Assembly: GCF_028736175.1 (NCBI RefSeq)
Contig: NZ_CP117880.1
Coordinates: forward strand, 4,898,001-4,962,000
DNA length: 64,000 nucleotides
Direction: 5' to 3'
Source of the DNA: Sphingobacterium oryzagri
GTDB lineage: Bacteria; Bacteroidota; Bacteroidia; Sphingobacteriales; Sphingobacteriaceae
The notes beneath the pieces were generated by a model, which made no database searches, was not told the origin of the DNA, and saw only the letters and a program-made list of their open reading frames with translations. Position 1 is the stretch's first letter; each line of letters begins with the position of its first letter. A program made the translations under genes and the position numbers. Shown piece by piece: positions 17,311 to 26,558 of this stretch.

Positions 17311-19602
17311 ATGAAAAATCTCGTATCACTTGCTCTCTTTATCATGCTCACGACGCCCCTTCTTGCTCAAAAAATAGAAGGATCTGTTTATTCTGCATCA
17401 CAACTTCTTGGTTCCGCCACGATCAGCATCGAGAACAATGACCATACCTTCACGAGCAAGACAGATTCACTGGGAAAGTTTCTGATAAATGCTGTTCCAA
17501 AAGGAACCTATTTACTCACGGTAAATCATATCGGTTATGAATCATTTTATCAAACAATTGACGTTCTTGACACAGGAATTATGATTTCTGTTGCGTTGCA
17601 ACCGGCAAGTACGACGATAGCCGAAGTGGTCGTTACCCGGACGAAGACGTTAATCGAGAACAAAGCCGACAGGTATATTTTCAATCTCGAAGGAACAACA
17701 TTATCATCCGGTAATGATGCTTTTAACATGTTGGCGATCTCGCCAGGTGTAGTTAATGTAGGCGGACAAATCGGGATACACGGCAAATTCGGACCGGCAA
17801 TCTATATCGATAATAAACGGATTCCGAACGATAATATCGAGCATATACTACGCGGAATTCCGGCCGAGCAGATTGCAAAAATAGAGATTATTCATAAACC
17901 ATCTTCTAAATATGATGCCGACAACGCGGCAGGCGTTATTTTGATAACGACAAAAAGAAAGGCAGATGACGGGTGGAATCTGTTCATGTCAGCCAATACA
18001 AGTCAGGGAAAGAAATTTGGCTACGGCGGAAATGCCAAATTGGATTTAAAGTTTAACAAATTCAATTTTTCCATTTCCGGGTCAGGACTGAATCGCGGCG
18101 ACATAGAAGATGGTTACAACATTCGCCACATCTCCTTAGACTCCCTGCTAACTTTCAATCAGCACTTTAATTATCCTGACAAGAGGCTCCGGACGTATGC
18201 TATGAATAGCGAACTCATTTATAATTTAAAAGAAGGTTCGCGGATCGGTTTTATCTACAACAGTACAAATCCAGACTTGACAGCTAATGGAAATGTTTCA
18301 TCAACATTCAACAATTCTACGGCTCTGACATCCAATGAGATGGAGACGGGCATCACATTTAACAATTATAATGCTTTCGCAGATATCCTCATCGATTCCA
18401 CGAATTCATCCACCTTATACATCAGTGGAAATATGGCAAAATATAAACAGGATGCCCAACAACTGTTTTACACTGGTGGAGATGCTTTCAACAACTTAGC
18501 AAGTGCAACTTTTGATATTTACACAGCCACTGCAGATTATTCACAACATATTTTTAACGGTGGAAAATTAGAAACAGGTGTTAAATATACGAATACCAAC
18601 AACAACAGTGATCAAAACTCAACGATGGGTCTTGGTACTAATTTTTCCTACGAAGAAACTATTAAAGCTGCTTACGGAAGACTCAGCCATCAATTTGGCA
18701 AGTTTGACGTTGCTGCGGGTTTTCGCTTTGAGCATACAAAATATGGAAGCTCCAGCATAGGACAAGATTCTTCTTATGCAAATCTCTTTTACAACATCTT
18801 AACAACGTATATGGTAAATAACAACTACAATCTCTCCTTATTTTACAATAAAAGTATTCAGCGACCAGGCTATAGCGCACTGGTGCCTTACGTGATTTAC
18901 CGGGATGCTTACTCTTCTTTTCAAGGCAACCCCTATCTGAAACCCGAGTACAATAATGAAGTTAGTTTAAGCAATATCTACAAGAGCTACAGCCTTTCTT
19001 TTTCCTATACATGGTCACGTAACAAGATTTTGCCTGTGTTTTCTTATTTACCGGAAAACACAGAATATCGGGAAAGTTCCGGAAATTTTGACACTGGTGA
19101 TGTCTTCAGTGCAAACCTATTCGTCCCGATTAAGATAACCAGTTGGTGGACATCAAACATCAGCGCAACCGCGCTAAGAAATAGCTTCACTTATGCATAT
19201 TTAGGTGATGAACAAGCGATAAGCCGAGCAAAAAACACCCTTGTTCTGAGCAGTCTTAATAATTTTTCATGGGGCAATAATTGGACATCCACATTGGCAG
19301 CAACGTATATGTCGCCTTCCATGATGGGAGTTGTCGATATTTCATCACTTTCGAACTTCACGGTGGGTGTTAAGAAAACATTTCTCGATAAGCGAGCATC
19401 ACTGGCGTTTGAAATTAGTGACATATTTTATCAAAGCAACGTAAGAAGTTACACCGATTTTATCTTTCTGCGACAGGAGTCCAGGATTTTGAACGACACA
19501 AGAAGAGCCAAACTTACATTCTCTTACAGCGTGGGCAAAAAGATCAACAAGAAGGATGTAGATGCAAAAAATATAGAAGAAAAAACACGTCTAGGGATAT
19601 AA
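17311..19602 (+). CDS. Outer-membrane beta-barrel protein with carboxypeptidase-like N-terminal domain
   Basis: A 763-residue outer-membrane protein: signal peptide (1-19), a carboxypeptidase-regulatory-like beta domain (about 21-95), a plug-like domain (about 105-210, with NAFNMLAISPGV and YIDNKRI), then a long region of alternating aromatic strands forming a barrel of the OMP_b-brl_3 type. No TonB box is evident. Such proteins can be importers or structural outer-membrane proteins; the substrate is unknown. It is divergent from the LytS/LytTR pair, 78 bases away, so it may be controlled by it. Confidence 0.88.
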   Translation: MKNLVSLALFIMLTTPLLAQKIEGSVYSASQLLGSATISIENNDHTFTSKTDSLGKFLINAVPKGTYLLTVNHIGYESFYQTIDVLDTGIMISVALQPASTTIAEVVVTRTKTLIENKADRYIFNLEGTTLSSGNDAFNMLAISPGVVNVGGQIGIHGKFGPAIYIDNKRIPNDNIEHILRGIPAEQIAKIEIIHKPSSKYDADNAAGVILITTKRKADDGWNLFMSANTSQGKKFGYGGNAKLDLKFNKFNFSISGSGLNRGDIEDGYNIRHISLDSLLTFNQHFNYPDKRLRTYAMNSELIYNLKEGSRIGFIYNSTNPDLTANGNVSSTFNNSTALTSNEMETGITFNNYNAFADILIDSTNSSTLYISGNMAKYKQDAQQLFYTGGDAFNNLASATFDIYTATADYSQHIFNGGKLETGVKYTNTNNNSDQNSTMGLGTNFSYEETIKAAYGRLSHQFGKFDVAAGFRFEHTKYGSSSIGQDSSYANLFYNILTTYMVNNNYNLSLFYNKSIQRPGYSALVPYVIYRDAYSSFQGNPYLKPEYNNEVSLSNIYKSYSLSFSYTWSRNKILPVFSYLPENTEYRESSGNFDTGDVFSANLFVPIKITSWWTSNISATALRNSFTYAYLGDEQAISRAKNTLVLSSLNNFSWGNNWTSTLAATYMSPSMMGVVDISSLSNFTVGVKKTFLDKRASLAFEISDIFYQSNVRSYTDFIFLRQESRILNDTRRAKLTFSYSVGKKINKKDVDAKNIEEKTRLGI

Positions 19603-19630
19603 AAAAGGCGTCCAAAAATTTTGAACGCCT
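19601..19630 (-). terminator. Terminator of the suf operon
   Basis: On the minus strand GGCGT and ACGCC arms continue through an AAAA/TTTT core (one mismatch) and are followed by six T. It lies just after sufD and inside the 3' end of the convergent outer-membrane gene region. Confidence 0.7.
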
Positions 19631-19657
19631 CAATTATATAAAATGGAAATATTAAAA

Positions 19658-20965
19658 TTATTTCTTGTCAAGTCCTGCTGCAACGAGGGCTTCCACATAC
19701 GCTCTGACCGCCTCATTAGAGAAACGCGAAGTCACGTCAAAAGCAAAAGCGTGTACCAATAGTATGCGAGCAGACTCTTCACCAATGCCGCGAGCACGCA
19801 AGTAAAACAACGCCTCATCATCAAACTGACCCATCGTACAGCCGTGGGAACATTTCACATCATCTGCGAAAATTTCAAGCTGCGGCTTGGTATATACGGT
19901 CGATTTTTCTCCTATCAACATGTTATTGTTCTGTTGAAAAGCATTTGTTTTCTGCGCATCTTCGCGCACGAATATCTTCCCGTTAAACACCGCTGTAGAT
20001 TCATCTTGCGGAATGTTTTTGTACCACTCATATGATTCACAATGCGGTTTCATATGGTCAACAACGGTATGGTTATCGACCAATTGTTTACCTGATGTGA
20101 GGTTAATGCCGTATAAGTGCGACTCTACATTTTCAGCATCCAAACGAACGTTGATGTTATTTCGCACGAATGAAGCTCCCGGCAAGTTACAATTGTAGTT
20201 GTTGTATAAGCTATGTTGCTCTTGATAAATCTCGGTATGGTGAATGTAGTTACTTGCACTATCCGCAACCTGCAAATAATAATGTTGCATTTTCGCGTTT
20301 TCCTCCACAACGATCTCTGAAACCTTGTTGTTCAAATTCTTTGCAGCACCATCCAGGGTTATAAACGATTCGACAACTTCGACTTCCGCATTGGGCTCGA
20401 CAACAATCAGATTACGCGTTTGTGCAAAAAATTCTGTAGCACCAGTGGCCACGTGAACAAGGTGAATAGGCTTCGAAACCTTTTTGTTCTTGGCTACGGA
20501 AATGTATACGCCTGCCGTTTGCAAAGCCGTGTTTAGCTGCACTAAAATATTATCAGCCTTATCCGCGTGCTGTGCGTAATGTTTTTGGAAATTAGCTTCG
20601 GTATGCGCTTCTTCAATCGATTTGACTGTGAGGCCAATTTCATCTTCCAACGAAGAAAAAGCAAGCACATATTGCCCATTAACCAACACAATACGATGCG
20701 CATCCAAATCCGGAATATCCGCCTTGCTAACGTCAATATCATCAACATTTACATCGCTATTCAATACGTAAGCCGTATTGACCAAGCTGTGTAAATTGGT
20801 ATACTTCCACTCCTCATTTTTAACGGTTGGAAATCCTTCTTCCTGAAAGCGGGCGAAAGCCTCTTCGCGCAAAGAAGTTAAGTTTGCTGGCTCTTGCACC
20901 GTTTCTAACTCTTGAAACGAAGTAACCAACTGTTGATATAAGGAATCTGCAACTATTGTACTCAT
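19658..20965 (-). CDS. sufD: Fe-S cluster assembly protein SufD
   Basis: SufD of 435 residues from the chosen start (MSTIVADSLYQQ); the frame allows 12 more residues from 21001. It has the SufB/SufD right-handed beta-helix core and the conserved C-terminal segment DDVKCSHGCTMGQFDDEALFYLRARGI. With SufB and SufC it forms the SufBC2D scaffold that assembles Fe-S clusters. It is the last gene of sufB-sufC-sufD. No sufS or sufE follows, so the cysteine desulfurase must be encoded elsewhere. Confidence 0.95.
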   Translation of the reverse strand: MSTIVADSLYQQLVTSFQELETVQEPANLTSLREEAFARFQEEGFPTVKNEEWKYTNLHSLVNTAYVLNSDVNVDDIDVSKADIPDLDAHRIVLVNGQYVLAFSSLEDEIGLTVKSIEEAHTEANFQKHYAQHADKADNILVQLNTALQTAGVYISVAKNKKVSKPIHLVHVATGATEFFAQTRNLIVVEPNAEVEVVESFITLDGAAKNLNNKVSEIVVEENAKMQHYYLQVADSASNYIHHTEIYQEQHSLYNNYNCNLPGASFVRNNINVRLDAENVESHLYGINLTSGKQLVDNHTVVDHMKPHCESYEWYKNIPQDESTAVFNGKIFVREDAQKTNAFQQNNNMLIGEKSTVYTKPQLEIFADDVKCSHGCTMGQFDDEALFYLRARGIGEESARILLVHAFAFDVTSRFSNEAVRAYVEALVAAGLDKK

Positions 20966-21013
20966 GTTATTTTTTATCAATCCGCTATTTAAATTATCCA
21001 TCGATAAATCGAA

Positions 21014-21772
21014 TTATGCGGTTTGCGTATCATATTCTTTTAACCAATCGTAACCTTTTTCTTCCAATTCTAATGCAAGTTCTTTAGGTCCTGTTTTTAC
21101 TATGCGGCCATTGTACAATACATGCACAAAATCAGGCACGATATAATCCAACAAACGTTGGTAGTGCGTAATAACGACAAAAGCATTATCTTTTGAGCGA
21201 AGTTGGTTTACACCATTCGCTACGATACGAAGCGCATCGATATCCAGACCCGAGTCAGTCTCATCCAGGATCGACAATTTCGGATTGAGCATAGCCAACT
21301 GGAAGATTTCGTTACGTTTTTTCTCGCCGCCGGAAAAGCCCTCGTTTAGCGAACGGTTTGCCAGATTAGCTGAAAACTCAACAAGTTTCTGCTTATCTTT
21401 TACCGTTTGCAAAAATTCTTTGGCTTCCATTGGTGGAAGACCTTTATACTCCCGAATATCGTTTACCGCAGTTTTCAAAAAGTTAATATTGGAAACACCT
21501 GGAATTTCTACGGGATATTGAAAAGCCAGGAACAAACCTTCACGTGCGCGATCTTCTGGCGCGAGATCCAGCAGGTCAACACCATCCAACAAAGCCGTAC
21601 CATCGGTTACCTCGTAAGAATCGCGTCCGGCAAGGACATTGCCCAACGTACTTTTTCCGGCACCGTTTGGTCCCATAATAGCGTGTACTTCACCAGCTTT
21701 TACTTCGAGGTTTAAGCCTTTTAATATCTGTTTGTCCTCTACTGAGGCGTGTAAATTCTTGATTGATAACAT
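21014..21772 (-). CDS. sufC: Fe-S cluster assembly ATPase SufC
   Basis: A 252-residue ABC-type ATPase: Walker A GPNGAGKS at 34-41, signature NEGFSGGEKKRNEI, Walker B LSILDETDSGLD and switch His in VVITHYQRL. It powers the SufBCD scaffold and does not act in transport. It lies between sufB (64 bases upstream) and sufD. Confidence 0.97.
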   Translation of the reverse strand: MLSIKNLHASVEDKQILKGLNLEVKAGEVHAIMGPNGAGKSTLGNVLAGRDSYEVTDGTALLDGVDLLDLAPEDRAREGLFLAFQYPVEIPGVSNINFLKTAVNDIREYKGLPPMEAKEFLQTVKDKQKLVEFSANLANRSLNEGFSGGEKKRNEIFQLAMLNPKLSILDETDSGLDIDALRIVANGVNQLRSKDNAFVVITHYQRLLDYIVPDFVHVLYNGRIVKTGPKELALELEEKGYDWLKEYDTQTA

Positions 21773-21836
21773 TGTATTATTTTATTACTTGGCAACGATA
21801 GCGGCAAAAGCGGCCTGATCGTCACGGATTATTTGT

Positions 21837-23288
21837 TTACCCTACTGATCCCTCCAACGAGATCGCTAATAATTTCTGAGCCTCCACTGCAAACTCCATC
21901 GGCAGTTGATTTAAGACTTCTTTGGCATAGCCATTCACGATTAAACCTACCGCTTTTTCCGAATCGATTCCGCGTTGGTTAAGGTAAAAGATTTGATCTT
22001 CCCCAATTTTCGACGTTGTCGCTTCATGCTCTAATTTCGCTGAACGATTTTTGTTTTCAATATACGGGAAGGTATGTGCACCACAACGGTCGCCAATCAG
22101 CAACGAGTCACACTGCGTAAAATTACGCGACTTGTCTGCATTCGGTCCGATTTTCACCAAACCACGGTAGCTGTTATGACTCAAGCCAGCAGAGATACCT
22201 TTGGAAACGATCTTCGACTTTGTATTTTTTCCCAGGTGAATCATCTTTGTACCGGTATCGGCCACTTGTTTGTTACGCGTCATGGCTACCGAGTAAAACT
22301 CGCCAACAGAATTATCTCCTTTCAAAATCACGCCAGGATATTTCCAGGTAATCGCTGATCCGGTTTCAACCTGCGTCCAAGAAATCTTAGCGTTGTCGCC
22401 TTTACAGATTCCTCGTTTTGTCACGAAGTTATAAATTCCGCCTTTGCCGTCTTTATCACCTGGATACCAGTTTTGCACGGTGGAGTATTTAATTTCCGAA
22501 TCCCGCTCCGCAATTAATTCCACCACGGCCGCGTGCAATTGATTTTCATCACGCATAGGCGCAGTACAACCTTCCAGATAAGAAACATAGGCGCCCTCAT
22601 CGGCAACAATAAGTGTCCGCTCAAACTGCCCCGTATTTTGCGCGTTAATACGGAAGTATGTAGACAACTCCATCGGGCAACGCACGCCTTTCGGAATATA
22701 CACGAAAGATCCGTCCGAAAACACCGCCGAATTAAGCGCTGCGTAAATATTATCGGTTTGTGGAACCACCGTGCCCAAATATTTTTTAATAAGATCAGGA
22801 TACTCTTGAACAGCCTCACCGAAAGAACAAAAGATCACCCCTTGGTCCTTCAATTTTTCACGGAAGGTTGTTTTCACCGAAACCGAGTCAAACACGGCAT
22901 CCACGGCTACAACACCGGCCAATATTTTTTGCTCATCCAGTGGAATACCTAATTTCTCAAACGTGGCGAGCAATTCAGGATCCACTTCGTCTATACTATC
23001 CAATTGCTTTTTCGCTTTTGGCGCCGCATAGTACGACAGCTCCTGAAAATCAACCTCCGGATTTTCAAAATTCTGCCAAGCCGGCATCTTCATGCTCAAA
23101 AAATGACGGAAAGCTTTTAAACGCCATTCCAACAGCCATTCCGGCTCATTCTTCTTTGCTGAAATTAACCGAATAGTATCTTCATTTAGCCCCTTAGGCG
23201 CTATTTCCATTTCGATATCGGTCGTGAAACCGTACTTATATTCTTCGAGCTCCAGCTCTTTTAGTAATTCGTCGTCTTTGGTACTCAT
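21837..23288 (-). CDS. sufB: Fe-S cluster assembly protein SufB
   Basis: A 483-residue SufB of typical length. It has an N-terminal helical region (about 1-100) and the beta-helix core with PIPKGVRCPMELSTYFRIN-like and GDRCGAHTFPYIENKNRSAKLEHEA-like segments characteristic of SufB rather than SufD. It provides the scaffold on which the cluster is built. It leads the suf operon; a -7 element lies at 23337-23344. The order B-C-D is the standard one. Confidence 0.97.
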   Translation of the reverse strand: MSTKDDELLKELELEEYKYGFTTDIEMEIAPKGLNEDTIRLISAKKNEPEWLLEWRLKAFRHFLSMKMPAWQNFENPEVDFQELSYYAAPKAKKQLDSIDEVDPELLATFEKLGIPLDEQKILAGVVAVDAVFDSVSVKTTFREKLKDQGVIFCSFGEAVQEYPDLIKKYLGTVVPQTDNIYAALNSAVFSDGSFVYIPKGVRCPMELSTYFRINAQNTGQFERTLIVADEGAYVSYLEGCTAPMRDENQLHAAVVELIAERDSEIKYSTVQNWYPGDKDGKGGIYNFVTKRGICKGDNAKISWTQVETGSAITWKYPGVILKGDNSVGEFYSVAMTRNKQVADTGTKMIHLGKNTKSKIVSKGISAGLSHNSYRGLVKIGPNADKSRNFTQCDSLLIGDRCGAHTFPYIENKNRSAKLEHEATTSKIGEDQIFYLNQRGIDSEKAVGLIVNGYAKEVLNQLPMEFAVEAQKLLAISLEGSVG

Positions 23289-23618
23289 ATCTCTTCCCCT
23301 TAAATTTATCGGCGATTCCTACCTTAATTTGGACTACAAAGATACGATTTTATAAACAATTAACCTTATGCTGAGCGGCCTTAAAACCTTATCGCTGGTA
23401 AAAAAAATGACAAAACTCATTTTAAGCCTTTTTTAAAGCCATTCGGATATTTTTTTTTACACTGACGTGATTGCAAATAGTTTACACCAATAGAACCAAA
23501 CTATTAACATAAATTTTATCTATATATAATAAACCTCTAACAGGTTTTTAAACCCAAATAAAATTCCGTATATTTACCGTTTATAAAATTTAATATTTAC
23601 ATTAAGCTGATTATAAAA
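23289..23618. other. Divergent intergenic region sufB/Lrp
   Basis: About 330 AT-rich bases. CAAAGATA at 23337-23344 reads TATCTTTG on the minus strand and is a probable -7 element for sufB, with a leader of about 40 bases; no TTG lies 19-23 bases upstream of it. A small hairpin, AAACCT/AGGTTT, sits near 23531-23547. I see no open frame, RNA gene or Fe-S-regulator motif I could name with confidence. Confidence 0.5.
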
Positions 23619-24089
23619 ATGCCATACCAACCAGATAAGACAGACTTAAAGATCCTGAAGTTATTGCAGGAGAATGGCAGGATAACCAACCTCCAGTTGG
23701 CATCCAACATCGGTTTATCACCCGCGCCAACATTAGAGCGTGTTCGTAAATTGGAAAATTCCGGTTTTATCAAAAGTTACCATGCCTTCGTCGATGAAGA
23801 AAAGTTGGGTTTAGGGATAAAATCTTTTATCCAGATATCACTGGATTTTCATACACATAATGCCATTCCGGAGTTTGTAGAGGCGGTAAAAGCCATACCA
23901 GAGGTTACGGAATGTCATCACGTGACGGGAAACTGTGATTTTATGTTAAAGGTGTACGTCAAAGATATTAAAGCTTATGAAGCAGTGATCATGGAGAAAA
24001 TATCCAAGATCCCTTTTGTGAAGACCTTTCAGACCATGATGATCATGTCGACCAGCAAAAAAGAGCCTATTGTTCCGTTGGAATACTAA
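23619..24089 (+). CDS. Lrp/AsnC family transcriptional regulator
   Basis: A 156-residue Lrp-type regulator: N-terminal helix-turn-helix (about 5-55, LKILKLLQENGRITNLQLASNIGLSPAPT) and C-terminal RAM ligand-binding domain (about 65-150). This family senses amino acids and forms octamers. The target genes cannot be read from sequence. It is followed 10 bases downstream by the conserved gene at 24100, possibly cotranscribed, and is divergent from the suf operon. Confidence 0.94.
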   Translation: MPYQPDKTDLKILKLLQENGRITNLQLASNIGLSPAPTLERVRKLENSGFIKSYHAFVDEEKLGLGIKSFIQISLDFHTHNAIPEFVEAVKAIPEVTECHHVTGNCDFMLKVYVKDIKAYEAVIMEKISKIPFVKTFQTMMIMSTSKKEPIVPLEY

Positions 24090-24099
24090 AAAAAAGTTG

Positions 24100-25179
24100 A
24101 TGCAACCAAATCAGATAGATTACGACGACCTGGCGATTATCCTCACTTGGCCAGACGCTACTATTCGAGGGGATGAGCGGTGGATGATGTTTTTTAAAAA
24201 AATTGGCATCGTTAAAAACTTAAATTTCAAAGTCGGCCATACCGGTATTGTTATCATTAAGCGCAATACAGGTGAAATGTTGTTTTACGATTTTGGTCGT
24301 TACATCGCGCCAAGAGGTTACGGCCGTGCACGCTCTCGATTTTCCGACCCGCGATTGGCAATCGACCTGAAAGCGACATTCGAAGGACAAGATATTGCGA
24401 ACCTTTCTGATATCATCTTGCAGTTTGAAGAATTGAAAGGCGCAATGTATGGCGAGGGTATTCTCTATTTTTCTATCGCCAACGGTTTAAATTTTGAATT
24501 GGCAAAAGCTTATGGTGACGATTGTGTACATCAGGGCACTTTTCCTTATGGAGCCGTTGCCAAAAACAACAATAACTGTTCGCGCTTCATCACCCGTATG
24601 CTAATGAAATCTTCGCGCACATATCGCTGGAATCATAGCATCAATTTTCCGGAAACGATCAAAGCAAGCCCGATAAGTAATGTCGTCAACGCAGTGGCCG
24701 ATCGGATGATCTACTCGTTTAGCAACGAACAAGGGCTTCAATATTTCCGCATGAACCGCTGGCAATCTTTCGGTTTTCTTTTACAGAAGCTAGGTGATAA
24801 TGTGAGTCGTGCGAAAGCCGCTTTGCTACCCAACGACATGATTATCGGTTGTATGGACTTTGCATCAAAACCGATTACCGTTCCTAAAGAAGCGCAGTAC
24901 CTAGGTGGCGTAGGCGATGGCGCCTGGTTTACGGTGCAACCCAATGCGGATGGTATGGTCATGGTAAAACGATTCACATCGAAAGGCGAATTAGAGTATG
25001 TTGTATTAGGCGAGCCGATGGAAAACATCGATTTATCCGAACCTTTCGAAATCACGTACGATAGTCATTTACTGTTTACACACGTTCGGCAATACGGGCG
25101 GAAGATCCGCATCAACCACGTGGAGCGCCTGGCTGTAGCCGATTATGCGTACAAAGATTTAAAGGAATTGTACGCTTAA
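24100..25179 (+). CDS. Conserved Bacteroidota protein of unknown function (DUF6695-like)
   Basis: A 359-residue protein from ATG 24100 (MQPNQIDYDDLAIILTWPD). I recall similar proteins as the DUF6695 family, but could not confirm this. It has no signal peptide or membrane segment. Two blocks look functional: GHTGIVII followed by LFYDFGRYIAPRGYGRARS, and NNNNCSRFITRM, giving spaced His and Cys residues reminiscent of papain-like (NlpC/P60) folds. It starts 10 bases after the Lrp gene. Its stop codon overlaps the ung stop on the other strand. Confidence 0.8.
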   Translation: MQPNQIDYDDLAIILTWPDATIRGDERWMMFFKKIGIVKNLNFKVGHTGIVIIKRNTGEMLFYDFGRYIAPRGYGRARSRFSDPRLAIDLKATFEGQDIANLSDIILQFEELKGAMYGEGILYFSIANGLNFELAKAYGDDCVHQGTFPYGAVAKNNNNCSRFITRMLMKSSRTYRWNHSINFPETIKASPISNVVNAVADRMIYSFSNEQGLQYFRMNRWQSFGFLLQKLGDNVSRAKAALLPNDMIIGCMDFASKPITVPKEAQYLGGVGDGAWFTVQPNADGMVMVKRFTSKGELEYVVLGEPMENIDLSEPFEITYDSHLLFTHVRQYGRKIRINHVERLAVADYAYKDLKELYA

Positions 25180-25847
25180 GGTTGCCAATCGATGGCAGAT
25201 TTACCAGCGGAAAGCAGGTAGGCGTTTGCTTTTGAGAAATGTTGGCAACCAAAGAATCCACGATAGACCGATAATGGTGAGGGATGTACCGCTTTCAACA
25301 CAAGGTGTTTGCTTTCGTCTATCAATACCGATTTTTTCTGGGCATAGCTTCCCCAAAGAATAAATACCACATTGTTCCGCTTTTCGGAAATCTGCCTTAT
25401 TATTTGATCCGTAAATTCTTCCCAGCCTTTCTTTTGGTGCGATGCCGCCTCATGCGCGCGCACGGTAAGCGTAGCATTTAAGAGCAATACACCCTGTTGC
25501 GCCCAAGACGTTAAATCGCCAGCACTTGGGATCGTAAAACCGGGAATATCTGTAGCCAACTCGGCGTAAATATTACGTAGCGAAGGCGGTAAAGCCATTC
25601 CTTTCGGTACGGAAAAAGATAAACCGTGCGCCTGTCCGTCGTTGTGATAAGGATCTTGCCCTAAAATCACGACCTTAACTGCGTCAAAAGCAGTAAGCTT
25701 AAAAGCATTGAAAACCAATTCCTCCGGAGGAAAAACCAATGACGACCGCCGTTCCTGCTGTACATACAGGGATAACCGACGCATATAGTCTTGCTTCATC
25801 AACGGCTTAAGTACGGGTTCCCAACTATCGTGATAACGTTCTGCCAT
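25176..25847 (-). CDS. ung: Uracil-DNA glycosylase
   Basis: A 223-residue family 1 UDG from ATG 25847 (MAERYHDSWEP). Catalytic Asp is in GQDPYHNDGQAHG and the His loop is HPSPLSVYRGFFG, both diagnostic. It removes uracil from DNA to start base-excision repair. An upstream ATG at 25862 is in frame, but TACATTTG (25852-25859) falls between the two and looks like the -7 element, so the later start is preferred and the mRNA would be leaderless. The gene is convergent with the 24100 gene and shares a TTAA with its stop. Confidence 0.95.
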   Translation of the reverse strand: MAERYHDSWEPVLKPLMKQDYMRRLSLYVQQERRSSLVFPPEELVFNAFKLTAFDAVKVVILGQDPYHNDGQAHGLSFSVPKGMALPPSLRNIYAELATDIPGFTIPSAGDLTSWAQQGVLLLNATLTVRAHEAASHQKKGWEEFTDQIIRQISEKRNNVVFILWGSYAQKKSVLIDESKHLVLKAVHPSPLSVYRGFFGCQHFSKANAYLLSAGKSAIDWQP

Positions 25848-25851
25848 AACA

Positions 25852-25859
25852 CAAATGTA
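25852..25859 (-). promoter_or_regulatory. Putative -7 element of ung
   Basis: On the minus strand TACATTTG matches TAnnTTTG and ends four bases before the ATG at 25847. A TTG (25885-25887) is 25 bases upstream, slightly too far for the consensus. Confidence 0.5.
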
Positions 25860-25888
25860 CAATTTTACAATTTTATACCGTAAACAAG

Positions 25889-25919
25889 TTGGATAAGCTC
25901 CAAAATAACCGGATATTTG
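25889..25919 (+). promoter_or_regulatory. Promoter of the 25952 gene
   Basis: TTG at 25889-25891, 20 bases, then GATATTTG at 25912-25919; the -7 box has one mismatch (G for T). It predicts a leader of about 26 bases. Confidence 0.55.
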
Positions 25920-25951
25920 TAGCGAATTTACAATAAACGGAAATTACAAGT

Positions 25952-26491
25952 ATGTCAAACATAGTTCGCATTATTATCAGCAGTCTTCTCCTGGTCGGCA
26001 CGGTGGTTCTTTTCTGGTTTGGACACTGGGCGTGGGGTATCCTGGGTGTTTTGGTTACGATAATCGCTTGGGTAACGGTTTTCTTCAATGAGAATATGTT
26101 GCTTGCACAGTGGTTTTTGCGTAAGGAAAATATGCCTAAAGCCGAGCAATGGCTTAAGAGAATCAAAAATTACGAGAAACAATTGATTACTGCCCAGCAT
26201 GGTTATTACCATATGTTACTTGGGATTATCGAGTCACAACGCTCGCCGATGCAATCAGAAAAATATTTCAAAAAAGCGCTATCTTTAGGTTTGCATATGG
26301 ATCATAATGTCGCTTTGGCTAAATTGAGCCTAGCGGGCGTAGCGATGGCAAAACGCAACAAAAGAGAAGCAGAGAAACTACTTTCCGAAGCGAAGAAAGC
26401 GGATAAGAATAAGTTATTGGCCGATCAGATCAAGATGATGAAAGAGCAAATGTCCATGATGGATAAACAGCAATTCAGATATTCAAGATAA
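25952..26491 (+). CDS. Membrane-anchored helical-repeat protein of unknown function
   Basis: A 179-residue protein with two adjoining hydrophobic segments at the N-terminus (about 5-22 and 24-45) forming a hairpin, then a charged helical region whose paired helices resemble tetratricopeptide repeats (MPKAEQWLKRIKNYEK, SEKYFKKALSLGLHMDHNVALAKL). The helical part should lie in the cytoplasm and act as a binding platform; the partner is unknown. I do not recognise a named family. A terminator follows directly. Confidence 0.75.
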   Translation: MSNIVRIIISSLLLVGTVVLFWFGHWAWGILGVLVTIIAWVTVFFNENMLLAQWFLRKENMPKAEQWLKRIKNYEKQLITAQHGYYHMLLGIIESQRSPMQSEKYFKKALSLGLHMDHNVALAKLSLAGVAMAKRNKREAEKLLSEAKKADKNKLLADQIKMMKEQMSMMDKQQFRYSR

Positions 26492-26501
26492 CAAGAACGA
26501 A

Positions 26502-26540
26502 AAAACGGAGGCTACCTAAACGGCGGCCTCCGTTTTTTTT
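26502..26540. terminator. Terminator after the 25952 gene
   Basis: AAAACGGAGGC and GCCTCCGTTTT form an 11-bp stem followed by a T-run. The A-run on the other side makes it usable by the convergent gene at 26559 too. Confidence 0.85.
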
Positions 26541-26558
26541 ACATCTTATGGCTTATGC

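Noticed and set aside
25848..25862. Upstream start of uracil-DNA glycosylase
   Set aside because: The extra residues contain the -7 element and are not part of the conserved protein.
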